A DNA stretch of 64,000 nucleotides, taken from Paenibacillus tyrphae. GTDB taxonomy: Bacteria > Bacillota > Bacilli > Paenibacillales > NBRC-103111. Both the position numbers and the translations under genes were made by a program. The first letter of the stretch is position 1; each line of letters starts with the position of its first letter. The notes beneath the pieces were generated by a model, which was not told the origin of the DNA, did not search any database, and worked only from the letters and a program-made list of their open reading frames with translations. Positions 16,406 through 24,990 of this stretch are shown one piece after another. The stretch lies in the NCBI RefSeq assembly GCF_027925525.1, contig NZ_BSDJ01000025.1, positions 1-64,000 of the forward strand, read 5' to 3'.

Positions 16406-17377
16406 TCAGCTTAACTTTCCGCGCTCGAATTGCTCCAGCCATTCCAACAAAGCCAAATCCTGCTCATAATCGTGAGGAAACGGCTTCCCGCCTGCGATAG
16501 CTTCCAGGAAAGCCCGCATTTCGCTCACATACATATCCTCATATTGAAACGGCCTGTCGCCGCTCAGGACCGGAATCCGCTTGGTCGTCCGCCGTATCCC
16601 GTCGTATACCTGTACTACCGAATCGGAGAAATTCCACTGTATCGTCCCCTGCTCTCCAAGCAGGGAGAAGGCTCTCGTCGCTTTGCGCGATACGACATCG
16701 ACCGTGACTTGCCCCGAGGTGCCGTCTTCGAATTCCATGACCATCTGGTATACGTCGTCGATATCGGTCTCCAGCGTGGTCACTTTTCGTTTCAGGGAAA
16801 AGCCACCCCGGATCGGCCCGAACAACGAAGTGAGCCAGACCCATTCGAAAGGCACGATTTCCCGGCAGCCCCCCGTCTCCTTGCGCGAGACATAGAACGT
16901 GCGGTAATCTTCGTGGGGGTGCCAATCGGGCAAATATTGCCCGGAATGGTACATAAAGAAGCAGTTCCCGCCGGCCGCCTTCTCGTTCACCAGCTTCGCG
17001 AGCAAAGCCACTGCGGGGTGAAACCGCATCGTACAGGAGGGGGCGGCAACAAGTCCAGGCTTCTCCTGCAGTTTGGCGACCAGCTCCGGAACGCCGTCCT
17101 TCGTCACGCTTGCCTCCGTAAAGAACGGGAGCCCCAAATCCGCAGCCAGATGCGCATAAGGCATGTGCTTATCGGGAGGTGTGGAAATGATGAGCGCACG
17201 CGGCTCAAGCTGCAGCGCCCGTTCTACCGAGTCGAATGTTTCAATGCCGAATTTCGCTTCCGCTTCCGAGCGTCTGTCCGGACGGGGATCGAAGCCAATG
17301 ACACGTTGTCCCGAGAGAGCAAGCAAATCCCGCACTCTTCGTTTCCCCATCGATCCAAGACCAATAACTAAGAACAT
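16406..17377 (-). CDS. Gfo/Idh/MocA-family oxidoreductase
   Basis: A 323-residue NAD(P)-dependent sugar oxidoreductase with Rossmann motif MFLVIGLGSMGKRRVRDLL, then LIISTPPDKHMPYA and a C-terminal beta-sheet substrate domain containing EYMVYVSE-like turns. The family oxidises or reduces ring hydroxyls of (nucleotide) sugars. Here it may supply a keto-sugar for the adjacent class III aminotransferase, a combination known from amino-sugar pathways; that pairing is an inference. AAAGGAAG lies before the ATG, and only 15 bases separate it from the upstream aminotransferase gene. Confidence 0.82.
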   Translation of the reverse strand: MFLVIGLGSMGKRRVRDLLALSGQRVIGFDPRPDRRSEAEAKFGIETFDSVERALQLEPRALIISTPPDKHMPYAHLAADLGLPFFTEASVTKDGVPELVAKLQEKPGLVAAPSCTMRFHPAVALLAKLVNEKAAGGNCFFMYHSGQYLPDWHPHEDYRTFYVSRKETGGCREIVPFEWVWLTSLFGPIRGGFSLKRKVTTLETDIDDVYQMVMEFEDGTSGQVTVDVVSRKATRAFSLLGEQGTIQWNFSDSVVQVYDGIRRTTKRIPVLSGDRPFQYEDMYVSEMRAFLEAIAGGKPFPHDYEQDLALLEWLEQFERGKLS

Positions 17378-17392
17378 GCGAATCGCTTCCTT

Positions 17393-18709
17393 TTAATTAA
17401 ATTTACGAAAGACCGGTTTTACCGCCGGGCCGACCAATACGGATTGCGCTCCTTGCTCCAGCGCCTTCTTGTATGCCTTGCACGTTTGGTCCAACGCTCT
17501 GAGGGTTTTCGCCACTTCGCTTGCACCATGTGAATAACTGATCGAGACGTAAGGCATGAGCACGCTCTCCCGAATCATTTCCTGAAGAAAAATGGTGCGG
17601 AAAGCGAGGGACGGACTCTCCTGCTCATCCTTGCACACAATGACCGGACTGTTGGGGTAGCCCCCGATTTGCAAGTAACGCTCGATTCCGTGAAGGGCGG
17701 TCATTTGCCGCCAACCGTCCATCAGCTTCTTCCCAGTACGTTCGATATGGCCGATGATGTCTTTCTCCCGGAACTCCAGTACCGTTTCTTGAACGGCCGC
17801 GAGGGAATGCGTCTCCGCCGCGTTGGTAGCCGACAACAGGAACGTGCGGGTGTGCGGATGATCGAGCCCGCCCAGCTCCATGATTTCCCGTTTCCCGGCC
17901 AGCACCGCGCAGGAAAATCCGTTACCGATCGCCTTGCCGAACGTCGACAGGTCCGGCTCGACGCCGAACACCGTTTGCGCCCCAGGTAGTCCGAACCGGA
18001 AGCCCGTGATCATTTCGTCAAAAACAAGCACCGCACCGTGCTTTTGCGTAAGCTGGCGGACCTGCTGCAAGAAGTCGGCGGCTGGACGCTCCCCAGTCAC
18101 GGGCTCCATAATGACGGCCGCGATATCGTCGGGGTACTGCTGGAAAATACGTTCCAGGCTTGCCATATCGTTGTAGTGGAAAGGAACCGACAGCTCCGAG
18201 AGCTGATCCGGTATGCCGTTATCGCATGGGGTCGTACCGATAAACCAATCGTCAAAGCTGAAGAAGGGGTGCTCCTTGCAGTAAGCGACCCGCTTGCGTC
18301 CGGTGTAGGCCCGGCTGAGCCGGATCGCCGCTGTCGTCACGTCCGAGCCGTTCTTGGCGAACTTCACCATATCCGCAGACGGAATCATATCCGTCAGCAG
18401 CTCTGCCACCTCGACCTCGATCGGAGACGGTCTGGTGAAATTGCTGCCGCGACACACGTGCTCCATCACCTTCCGGGTCACGCGGGGATAATCATAGCCC
18501 AGCGAAACGGAACGCAAGCCCATGCCCCAATCGAGAAACGTGTTATGATCGACGTCCTTCACCCAAGCGCCGCTGCCCGATTGAATAAAGCCGGGAGCGA
18601 GCTGCGGAAACTGATCCGCTCCTTTGCTGTACGTGTGGCATCCTGCCGGAATGAGGCGGGCGGCTTTCTTGGTCAGTTCTGCCGAGCGTCGAAAACGATC
18701 GTCCTTCAT
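17393..18709 (-). CDS. Class III PLP aminotransferase (glutamate-1-semialdehyde aminomutase-like)
   Basis: This 438-residue PLP enzyme has CHTYSKGADQFP, the FLDWGMGLRSVSLGY N-terminal region, VVFDEMITGFRFG-like PLP-phosphate contacts and STFGKAIGNGF with the Schiff-base Lys. It resembles HemL-type aminomutases that were recruited to sugar pathways. It overlaps the dehydratase gene by 4 bases (ATGA), which suggests a role in the same amino-sugar pathway, not haem synthesis. An amino transfer to a carbon other than C4 of the sugar is one possibility. Confidence 0.8.
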   Translation of the reverse strand: MKDDRFRRSAELTKKAARLIPAGCHTYSKGADQFPQLAPGFIQSGSGAWVKDVDHNTFLDWGMGLRSVSLGYDYPRVTRKVMEHVCRGSNFTRPSPIEVEVAELLTDMIPSADMVKFAKNGSDVTTAAIRLSRAYTGRKRVAYCKEHPFFSFDDWFIGTTPCDNGIPDQLSELSVPFHYNDMASLERIFQQYPDDIAAVIMEPVTGERPAADFLQQVRQLTQKHGAVLVFDEMITGFRFGLPGAQTVFGVEPDLSTFGKAIGNGFSCAVLAGKREIMELGGLDHPHTRTFLLSATNAAETHSLAAVQETVLEFREKDIIGHIERTGKKLMDGWRQMTALHGIERYLQIGGYPNSPVIVCKDEQESPSLAFRTIFLQEMIRESVLMPYVSISYSHGASEVAKTLRALDQTCKAYKKALEQGAQSVLVGPAVKPVFRKFN

Positions 18710-19758
18710 TCCGATCCACCGCTATAACGAACCCGATATTTCAGATGCTCTTGCGCGACAATGCTTTTTAACTCGTCTTTCGGAACGTGAACGCCTTGAT
18801 TCGAACGGTAGGTATGGACCGACGCCGGCTTGAAATGCAGATACGTACCTGTTGCATCGGCTTCCGTCAGCAAGACGGCATACAATTCGTCGTCCTCAAG
18901 AACACGCTCGCGTTCGCAGTCAAAAATCAGCTCTTCGTGGAATTTCTCGCCGGGCCGCAATCCGATAGTCTGAATCCGCGGTCTGACGCCCGACTCGCCG
19001 AAATAATCGCAGACGGCATCCGCCAATTCGCCGATTCGGAACGACTTCATTTTCAGTACGAACGTTTCTCCTCCTTGGCAGTAATAAGCCGCCTTCATCA
19101 TACGTTCCACCGCTTCGGGGATTGTAATGAAAAAACGCGTCATTTTGCGATTGGTTACCGTGATCGGCTTCCCCTGGCTTATCTGATCGAGAAAAATGGG
19201 CAGAACCGAGCCCCGGCTTCCAATCACATTGCCGAACCGGATGGTGCACAGTTGTGTCTGCCGGTTCCCGAGATGAGCGTTGGCGCTGGCGAACAGCTTC
19301 TCGGCGATGAGCTTCGAAGCTCCGAGCGCATTGTACGTATTCACCACCTTATCCGTGCTGATATTGACTACCTTCTTCACACCATTGCGGATGGCGGCGC
19401 GGATGACATTTTCACTTCCTATAATATTGGTCTTTACCGTCTCATACGGAAAGTTCTCGCATACGGAAACTTGTTTTAACGCCGCAGTGTGAAACACCAT
19501 ATCCATGCCCACGGTCGCGTTCTCCACACTCTCGTAGTCCCGGATATCACCCAAACAAAACGAAACCATAGGATCATTTTCATAGCTGAGCTTCATCATA
19601 TACTGCTTGCTGTCGTCTTTGCTGAACACGACAATCCGCTTAGGCCGATAGGATCGAAGCGCTTCGACAATCCCCCGACCGATGGAGCCCGTACCGCCGG
19701 TTACCAAGATCGATTGGTTGGAAAAAAAAGAGTAGAGCATCTCCCTAGTAGCTATCAT
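18706..19758 (-). CDS. UDP-HexNAc 4,6-dehydratase (PseB/CapE-like SDR)
   Basis: A 350-residue short-chain dehydrogenase with NAD loop ILVTGGTGSIGRGIVEAL, HTAALKQVSVCE, NISTDKVVNTYNALGASK and RFGNVIGSRGSVLPIF. These are motifs of the FlaA1/PseB/CapE group that convert UDP-GlcNAc to a 4-keto-6-deoxy sugar. The usual SDR Tyr position in YxxxK is Leu here (NALGASK); in the CapE/WbpM subgroup it is Met. The C-terminus adds about 60 residues beyond the core. It is the first gene of the minus-strand operon, divergent from the aminotransferase at 19927, with AGGTGGAG before the ATG. Confidence 0.85.
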   Translation of the reverse strand: MIATREMLYSFFSNQSILVTGGTGSIGRGIVEALRSYRPKRIVVFSKDDSKQYMMKLSYENDPMVSFCLGDIRDYESVENATVGMDMVFHTAALKQVSVCENFPYETVKTNIIGSENVIRAAIRNGVKKVVNISTDKVVNTYNALGASKLIAEKLFASANAHLGNRQTQLCTIRFGNVIGSRGSVLPIFLDQISQGKPITVTNRKMTRFFITIPEAVERMMKAAYYCQGGETFVLKMKSFRIGELADAVCDYFGESGVRPRIQTIGLRPGEKFHEELIFDCERERVLEDDELYAVLLTEADATGTYLHFKPASVHTYRSNQGVHVPKDELKSIVAQEHLKYRVRYSGGSE

Positions 19759-19863
19759 TGACTCTCCACCTTTCTACAACCATTCATATGTTCCGGACAA
19801 CCAGAGGGTCATGGACAACGGTTGAACCTTCGAAAATTTGGTAAAAATGTGCATTTTCCGATA

Positions 19864-19890
19864 ACCTTTTTAAGAGATAGACATACACTA
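19864..19890 (+). promoter_or_regulatory. Sigma-K-like promoter of the aminotransferase/epimerase pair
   Basis: ACC (19864-19866), a 15-bp spacer and CATACACTA (19882-19890) fit the sigma-K consensus and lie 37 bases before the ATG at 19927. Motif match only. Confidence 0.45.
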
Positions 19891-19926
19891 ACATATCAAT
19901 GTCAACTAGGAAGGATTGAAAAGACT

Positions 19927-21039
19927 ATGTTTGTGTCGTTAGCCCGCCCGGATCTGACCGATCTGGAAAAACAATATGTTCTCGAAGTGCTAGACTCGGG
20001 CCAGCTTAGTTTCGGAGAAAAGCTTACCAGATTTGAGGATGCCTTCCGGCAGCAATTGCAGATTCCGCACGCCGTCGCGATGAACAGTGGAACGAGCGCT
20101 TTGCACGTGGCGGTGAAAGCACTCGGTCTGAAATCCGGCGATGAGGTCATTACGACGCCTTACAGCTTTATCGCTTCCTCTAACTGTCTGTTGTTCGAGG
20201 GGGCCGTCCCCGTATTCGTCGACATCGATCCGCTTACGTTAAATATGGATACACGACAGATCGAAAGCGTCATTACCCCTCGCACGAAGGCGATTTTAGC
20301 CGTTCACGTGTTCGGCCAAACCTGCCAAATGGATGAACTGATGCGAATCGCCAAGAAGCATAGCCTGCATGTGATCGAGGATGCCTGCGAAGCTTTGGGA
20401 GCCGAATGGAAAGGCCAAAAGGCCGGAACGTTCGGGGATGCGGGGGTATTCGCCTTCTATGCCAACAAGCAGGTGACGACCGGCGAAGGAGGAATTCTGG
20501 TCACGCAGCGGGAGGATGTCGCGAACGCGGCCTACAGTCTGCGCAACCAAGGCAGGGCGCCGGAGGATGGCTGGCTGGAGCATACGCAGGTCGGCTACAA
20601 TTACCGGATGTCCGATCTTCAAGCTGCCGTTGGCGTCGCCCAAATGGAGCGGCTGTCCGAGCTATTGCGCAAGAGGGAGGAAAAAGCGGAGCGGTACAAG
20701 GAGCTGCTTCGGGAATACCAGGTTCCCGTTACTCTTCCGCAGGCTCTTGAGGAATGTAAAATCAGTTGGTTCGTCTTTGTCGTCATTTTGCCGGAAGGCG
20801 CCGATCAAGCCGAGATCATCCGCTTCCTGCACGACAAGGGCATCCAGTCGAAGCCTTATTTTCCGGCCATTCATTTGCAGCCGTGCTATCGAAAGCAATT
20901 CCTCTTCGAGGCCGGCGCGTTTCCCGTGACGGAACGGATGGCTAAGCGTACGATCGCCATTCCGTTCCATACGCAGTTGACCGAGGAAGAACAGCGGTAC
21001 GTGATCAGTCAGCTCGCGACGGCGCTGCAGAAAGGATAG
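19927..21039 (+). CDS. DegT/DnrJ/EryC1 sugar aminotransferase (PseC/LegC/SpsC-like)
   Basis: A 370-residue PLP enzyme with MNSGTSALHVAVKALG, VITTPYSFIASSN, DACEALGAEWKG, FAFYANKQVTTGEGG (Schiff-base Lys) and GYNYRMSDLQAAVG. It would aminate the 4-keto sugar made by the dehydratase. The ATG at 19927 is preceded by AGGAAGGA; the upstream frame to 19822 would be an N-terminal extension foreign to the family and covers the promoter. It is followed at 9 bases by the 2-epimerase gene. Confidence 0.88.
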   Translation: MFVSLARPDLTDLEKQYVLEVLDSGQLSFGEKLTRFEDAFRQQLQIPHAVAMNSGTSALHVAVKALGLKSGDEVITTPYSFIASSNCLLFEGAVPVFVDIDPLTLNMDTRQIESVITPRTKAILAVHVFGQTCQMDELMRIAKKHSLHVIEDACEALGAEWKGQKAGTFGDAGVFAFYANKQVTTGEGGILVTQREDVANAAYSLRNQGRAPEDGWLEHTQVGYNYRMSDLQAAVGVAQMERLSELLRKREEKAERYKELLREYQVPVTLPQALEECKISWFVFVVILPEGADQAEIIRFLHDKGIQSKPYFPAIHLQPCYRKQFLFEAGAFPVTERMAKRTIAIPFHTQLTEEEQRYVISQLATALQKG

Positions 21040-21047
21040 GTGGGAGC

Positions 21048-22190
21048 TTGCATATCGTTTATGTGACCGGAACCCGTGCCGATTACGGAATCATTCGGCC
21101 TGCGCTGCTGGAGCTCCGGAGCGATCCGAGATTTCAATTGGAGCTGATCGTGACGGGGATGCATCTGCACTCCGAATACGGGGAGACGATTGTGGAAATT
21201 CATAAGGACGCCTTCCCGGTGATTGCCGCGCCGTCCATTCTAATGAAGGGCGATTCGCGCGAAGCGATGAGCAAATCGCTGGGGCTCGGATTGTTGCACT
21301 TCTCCGACATTCTGCAGCGAAGCAAGCCCGATGCCGTGCTGCTGCTCGGTGACCGGGGCGAAATGCTGGCTGCCGCGATTGCCGCCCATTATCAAAACAT
21401 TGGCATCGTCCATCTGCACGGCGGAGAGCAGAGCGGGTCCGCAGACGACGCGGTGCGGCACGCCATCAGCAAGTTGGCGCACCTTCACTTCGTCGCCTCC
21501 CTTGAGGCCAAGCGCTTTTTGCTTCAGATGGGGGAAGCGGATTGGCGCATTATCCCGATCGGCTCGATGCGCAAACAGCAGATCGAACAGGTGAAACAAT
21601 TAAATGAAGCGACGGCACGCCGCTGGACCGAAGCCTACGGGCTGGACTCGCCGTTGCGCAAGCTGCTGCTGTGCATCCATCCGGACTCCAAGGAGCAGCT
21701 TTCCTACGAAGAGCAAATTTCCACCGTATTGAAGGGACTAGGCCCCCACGCCGGCCATGCGATCTATGTGATTGGCCCGAACAGCGACTCGGGCGGCGAC
21801 TTGTTTCGCGAGAAGCTGCTGGCCTTTGCCGGGGAGCATCCGCATATCCGCTATTTCCCTTCGATTCCGGACGATCAATTTTTATTTCTGCTGGGACACG
21901 TCGACCTGATGATCGGCAACAGCAGCAGCGCGATTATCGAAGCGCCCTTCTTTGGCCTCCCGGCCATCAACATCGGCAACCGCCAGCACGGGCGGGAAGC
22001 GGCAGATAACGTGGTCTCCGTCCCTTTCGACGCTGCCCGGATCGAGCAAGCCATCCCCACGCAGTTAAACCGGGGACGCCTGCCGGGGCTCAGTAACCCG
22101 TACGACCTTACGGCTCATCCGGAGAAGGAATTGGCCGAGCAACTCGCGCGTCTTCATACGCTGCCCGGCGTTTGGAATAAGTTGAATTAG
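21048..22190 (+). CDS. Hydrolysing UDP-sugar 2-epimerase (NeuC/LegG-like)
   Basis: This 380-residue GT-B-fold epimerase begins HIVYVTGTRADYGIIRPALL and has LLLGDRGEMLAAAIAA, the VHLHGGEQSGSADDAVRHAI segment typical of NeuC, MIGNSSSAIIEAPF and GNRQHGREA. It hydrolyses the UDP-sugar and inverts C2 to give the substrate of the NeuB-type synthase. Start TTG at 21048 lies behind AGGTGGGAG, and a strong terminator follows at 22214. Together with the dehydratase, LegC-like aminotransferase, NeuD-type acyltransferase, synthase and cytidylyltransferase it completes a legionaminate-type route. Confidence 0.88.
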   Translation: MHIVYVTGTRADYGIIRPALLELRSDPRFQLELIVTGMHLHSEYGETIVEIHKDAFPVIAAPSILMKGDSREAMSKSLGLGLLHFSDILQRSKPDAVLLLGDRGEMLAAAIAAHYQNIGIVHLHGGEQSGSADDAVRHAISKLAHLHFVASLEAKRFLLQMGEADWRIIPIGSMRKQQIEQVKQLNEATARRWTEAYGLDSPLRKLLLCIHPDSKEQLSYEEQISTVLKGLGPHAGHAIYVIGPNSDSGGDLFREKLLAFAGEHPHIRYFPSIPDDQFLFLLGHVDLMIGNSSSAIIEAPFFGLPAINIGNRQHGREAADNVVSVPFDAARIEQAIPTQLNRGRLPGLSNPYDLTAHPEKELAEQLARLHTLPGVWNKLN

Positions 22191-22213
22191 GGGATTAAGA
22201 GGAGATAAAAATG

Positions 22214-22246
22214 GGCCAGCCAGGGGTTTCTGGTTGGCCTATTTTT
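22214..22246 (+). terminator. Terminator after the 2-epimerase
   Basis: Ten-base arms (22214-22223, 22230-22239, one G-U pair) are followed by an A/T-run. The stem is nearly the same sequence as the hairpin at 23692-23717. Confidence 0.9.
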
Positions 22247-22382
22247 ACGAAAAGAGATTAGATAAAGGGGTTTTCTCCAATTTATTGCTTAGCAAATCCT
22301 TTGTTTAATGCTTGTGTTTGATTCATTTGAATGTTGAGTTTAAAGTCGATTCTGAATTTCATCCTAGCCCATTCGTCAAACT

Positions 22383-22487
22383 TTAGTTGCCCACTCCATG
22401 ATGATCGGAAGTATTTATAATTGACTGTTGTGCTGAGGGAACAGCCCAGAGGTTCAATAATACTAAGGCTATAGCTAAAGATAAGAT
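22383..22487 (-). pseudogene. Decayed Alo/Phr-type signalling propeptide
   Basis: The minus strand reads 34 codons: a signal-peptide-like helix (ILSLAIALVLLNLWAVPSA) followed by QQSIINTSDHHGVGN and a stop. The C-terminus is strikingly similar to that of the intact propeptide at 24987-25115 (TDHHGGVGG). The initiator is missing: the codons before Ile are CGA-TAA where ATG-AAA-AAA would be expected, so this is probably a dead copy. No receptor gene survives upstream on this strand. The same DNA in the next frame is also open for about 70 codons, which I cannot assign. Confidence 0.5.
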
Positions 22488-22794
22488 TTATCGTATATTG
22501 TTAAGAATGTAGTCGAGTTGACCAGTAAGAAATCATAAAAAATCGAAATTTGATGATGGTGAGATAACAGGCCAGGGGTAATTTATTACCTGTTTTGGAA
22601 GGGTGTTAGAGTCCAAAGGATTATTCACTGGCTTCGGACAAGTAGCGCGCGCGTCGGGACAAATGTGAGAAAAATACCGCCTAAAACAGGCAGTATTCTA
22701 AAAAAATTAATCTTTCGTTATTTCATTTTTATTTGTAAGTTAATAACGCGGTGAAGGGGGACTCTCTACCGGGGCCCCCGGTGATATTAAACTA

Positions 22795-22968
22795 CTCCTC
22801 CACCTTAATCCGAAAAATATAAGCCACACTTCCTTCATCCCAGACGGCATTGTAATTGTAGGTGTACATTCCTGGTTTCTCAGGTACGGTAATACCCGTA
22901 CTGTAATTCTCGATAGTTTTACTTTCAGTAATGTCCTCTCCAAAAATCTCGTGTACGTTACCGTAATT
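22795..22968 (-). pseudogene. C-terminal fragment of a secreted-protein-like gene
   Basis: About 57 coherent codons (NYGNVHEIFGEDITESKTIE, then VPEKPGMYTYNYNAVWDEGS, ending FRIKVEE) run to a stop at 22795-22797. A stop precedes them at once upstream in the same frame and there is no start codon. It looks like the C-terminal beta domain of a Bacillales lipoprotein that has lost its front part. Family not identified. Confidence 0.45.
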
Positions 22969-23014
22969 TTTAGGAGTTTTTTTATCTCAGAGACAACGGG
23001 AGGGAATCTACGTA

Positions 23015-23134
23015 ATGAAAAGACTTATTACACACTACGAGATATCCGCCATGATATTCCTTATGATTCTTATTTCAGGTTGGGGAGTGCTCGGGAACAA
23101 CCTGAACAAAACCCCTTTACTTTTACTACTATAA
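23015..23134 (+). CDS. Possible small membrane peptide
   Basis: A 39-codon frame starts MKRLITHYEISAMIF and has one hydrophobic helix; GGGAGGG lies about 10 bases upstream. The surrounding DNA is decayed, and nothing else supports expression. It could be a truncated gene start. Confidence 0.2.
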   Translation: MKRLITHYEISAMIFLMILISGWGVLGNNLNKTPLLLLL

Positions 23135-23166
23135 AAATTTTTTAGTCATAATACAACAATAATAAG

Positions 23167-23683
23167 TTACGGGCTGTAGCTGTCAGGGAGCAATACAATC
23201 ATTTCGCCGTTACTATTTTCTGCGGCGAGCCTTCCGCTGGAAGTTGGCTGCCCTTGCTCCTGTTTCAGTAACTTTCATTGACGTTTCACCTCCTAAGGTT
23301 CAGCCCTTCCCTTGAGCCATCGACTGCTCAAGGTACTATGGCCTCTGCTGACTTCTCATGATAAATCTTGTTTCAACCGTGATTCGAAGTTCATCTCCTC
23401 ACGTCCATGAGACCTCCCACGGTAAGACGATTCACTTTCCTTCCACATACCCGCATCATTTACATTGGCATGTCCGTGTAGTGAATTGGACTTCGTTTTG
23501 TTACGCAAACTCATCCCATGCCTTATGCCTGATGATGTTCGTGTTCCTCGGGCTGGAAGTTTGCCTCCAGCTTCCTTCAGATTCCACCTCGCGATGGACA
23601 CCCTTGCTCTTGGCTAGTGGCTGGCCACTACCTACCCCCACAGCGGACTTTCACCGCCTAGTTAATCGCCATGCGTGGCGCAC
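23167..23683 (-). mobile_element. Truncated group II intron (5' part), class C-like
   Basis: The minus strand starts GTGCGCCACGC at 23683, a typical bacterial group II intron 5' end. It runs through the recognisable domain I region and the block CATGAGAAGTCAGCAGAGG (around 23360-23342) that precedes intron-encoded reverse transcriptases. An AGGAGGTG site and ATG (23278) open the protein frame, but it stops after 21 codons. The reverse transcriptase, domain V and the 3' end are absent. The intron lies directly behind a Rho-independent terminator, the preferred insertion site of class C introns. It is a dead remnant of about 0.5 kb. The plus-strand frame 23358-23870 reads through it and is not a gene. 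Confidence 0.7.
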
Positions 23684-23691
23684 ATATAAAA

Positions 23692-23717
23692 GGCCAGCCA
23701 GTAGCTTCTGGCTGGCC
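23692..23717 (-). terminator. Terminator that served as the group II intron target
   Basis: Perfect 10-bp arms (23692-23701, 23708-23717) are followed on the minus strand by TTTTATAT and then the intron start at 23683. The gene it once terminated is no longer recognisable upstream. Its stem is nearly identical to the terminator at 22214. Confidence 0.75.
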
Positions 23718-23850
23718 TTTGGCGTTCCCCATACTCGAATTGACCAGCATTCGAAGTTTTGTACCAACGATTTCGGCATGCTGTTATTTACCGATATGTT
23801 GAACGACACTTTTCTATCCGTATCTACACCTCATATTAAAAATAGAGAGA

Positions 23851-23865
23851 ATATTATGGTAATAT
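23851..23865. promoter_or_regulatory. Palindromic element shared by the two receptor genes (copy 1)
   Basis: ATATTA-TGG-TAATAT is a perfect 6+6 inverted repeat 66 bases before the receptor ATG. The same element with CGG in the centre occurs at 60565-60579 before the paralogous receptor gene. It is a candidate operator for the HTH-containing receptor, and the right arm also resembles a -10 box. Confidence 0.5.
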
Positions 23866-23931
23866 ATTGAAAAATAACTGTATTATTGAAATATATTGTG
23901 TTATTATTTGACTTATAAGGGAGGTTAATAC

Positions 23932-24990
23932 ATGATTATACATCCCAATATGGAATTAGAAGATATTTTGTCGGAGGACAAGCCATTGTCATGCTCGCAA
24001 ATGTATTCCATAGCAGAGCATCTCTTTAAGCTCGGGAGAAAAAAAGATGCCGTTCCTTTCTTTCGCTATGTCGTAAATCATGAACAAGAATGCGATCATG
24101 AACAATTCATCATGAGTCAGTACCGTTTATTTCTAGCTTTAATAGGGATTGGCGCAGAGGAAAATAAAGAAGCCTTGCTTCGTTTTGAGTCCTACTATAA
24201 CCAGTTGCCGGAACATGTCCGGTTAGATGCTATACTCCAAATGGCAAACGTTTACTATACGTTTTGGGATTGGGACAAAGTGGAAAGCTATGCGGATGAA
24301 TTACATACCTTGGCAAAAAAGCGATACGATCAAAAACTAGAAAATGATCATTTTGAAGATGGGCAGACGGAACGTCATTTGGTGGTATATTATGGCCAAG
24401 GATTCCTCCTGAAAGGGATCGCATTAACTATGCAAGGAAAATACGAGGAAGCCAAACCGTATGTGAAAGAGTATTCCGATCTTGGATGGTTTGAGCTTCT
24501 GGACGAAACCGGAAGAAAGGAGGTTGAGAAATTTCGAATTTGGGGTAAGGGGAATATGTATACGCTGGAGCTCATGACCGGAAACAAAAACGTGTTGCAC
24601 GATTTTGCCAAATTCCTTGATGAACACCCGGAATATACTTTACCTTATTTGCTCAGTATTATGGAAGCCGCCAACAAATTCAATCTTCTCATCGATGAAA
24701 TCATTGAGCGTTTCTGCCAAAGAATCCCCCCTTTAAATTCTTCTATAAGCTATATCAACGGCACGCAATTATTTCATTATTGGTATGAGAAAACGATCTA
24801 CAGCTTTAATAATGGAAAAATTGGAGACGGGATCAACGAACTGCTATATGCTTTGTATCTTTCTCGTAAAATGCAATACTATTCCGGATTCGAGCGATGT
24901 ATTACGTTATTCGAAGATCATGACGAATACGCCACGGAACAGCAAATGAGGGAGTACAAAAACATATTGAATGGAGTGTCTGAACAATGA
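23932..24990 (+). CDS. Helical-repeat quorum-sensing receptor without DNA-binding domain (RRNPP/AimR-like)
   Basis: A 352-residue all-helical protein built of TPR-like pairs, with segments such as YYGQGFLLKGIALTMQGKYE and FRIWGKGNMYTLELMTGNKN. These match the second half of the receptor at 60610-61935 (YYGMGLLYRGAVLERQGLYE; FKVWGKANLYTLEMLTGNES). Unlike that paralogue it lacks the N-terminal XRE-type HTH and begins near the first repeat, so it would act by protein binding, as Rap proteins do, if functional. GGGAGG precedes the ATG. The stop overlaps the start of a secreted propeptide (ATGA), the arrangement of receptor-peptide pairs in RRNPP systems, including the Alo systems of Paenibacillus. 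Confidence 0.7.
   Translation: MIIHPNMELEDILSEDKPLSCSQMYSIAEHLFKLGRKKDAVPFFRYVVNHEQECDHEQFIMSQYRLFLALIGIGAEENKEALLRFESYYNQLPEHVRLDAILQMANVYYTFWDWDKVESYADELHTLAKKRYDQKLENDHFEDGQTERHLVVYYGQGFLLKGIALTMQGKYEEAKPYVKEYSDLGWFELLDETGRKEVEKFRIWGKGNMYTLELMTGNKNVLHDFAKFLDEHPEYTLPYLLSIMEAANKFNLLIDEIIERFCQRIPPLNSSISYINGTQLFHYWYEKTIYSFNNGKIGDGINELLYALYLSRKMQYYSGFERCITLFEDHDEYATEQQMREYKNILNGVSEQ

Noticed and set aside
22951..23145. 64-codon plus-strand frame
   Set aside because: It overlaps a coherent minus-strand gene fragment and has no start context; a 39-codon frame inside is only weakly better.
23358..23870. 170-codon plus-strand frame
   Set aside because: It is antisense to the group II intron remnant and the terminator hairpin; no coding character.
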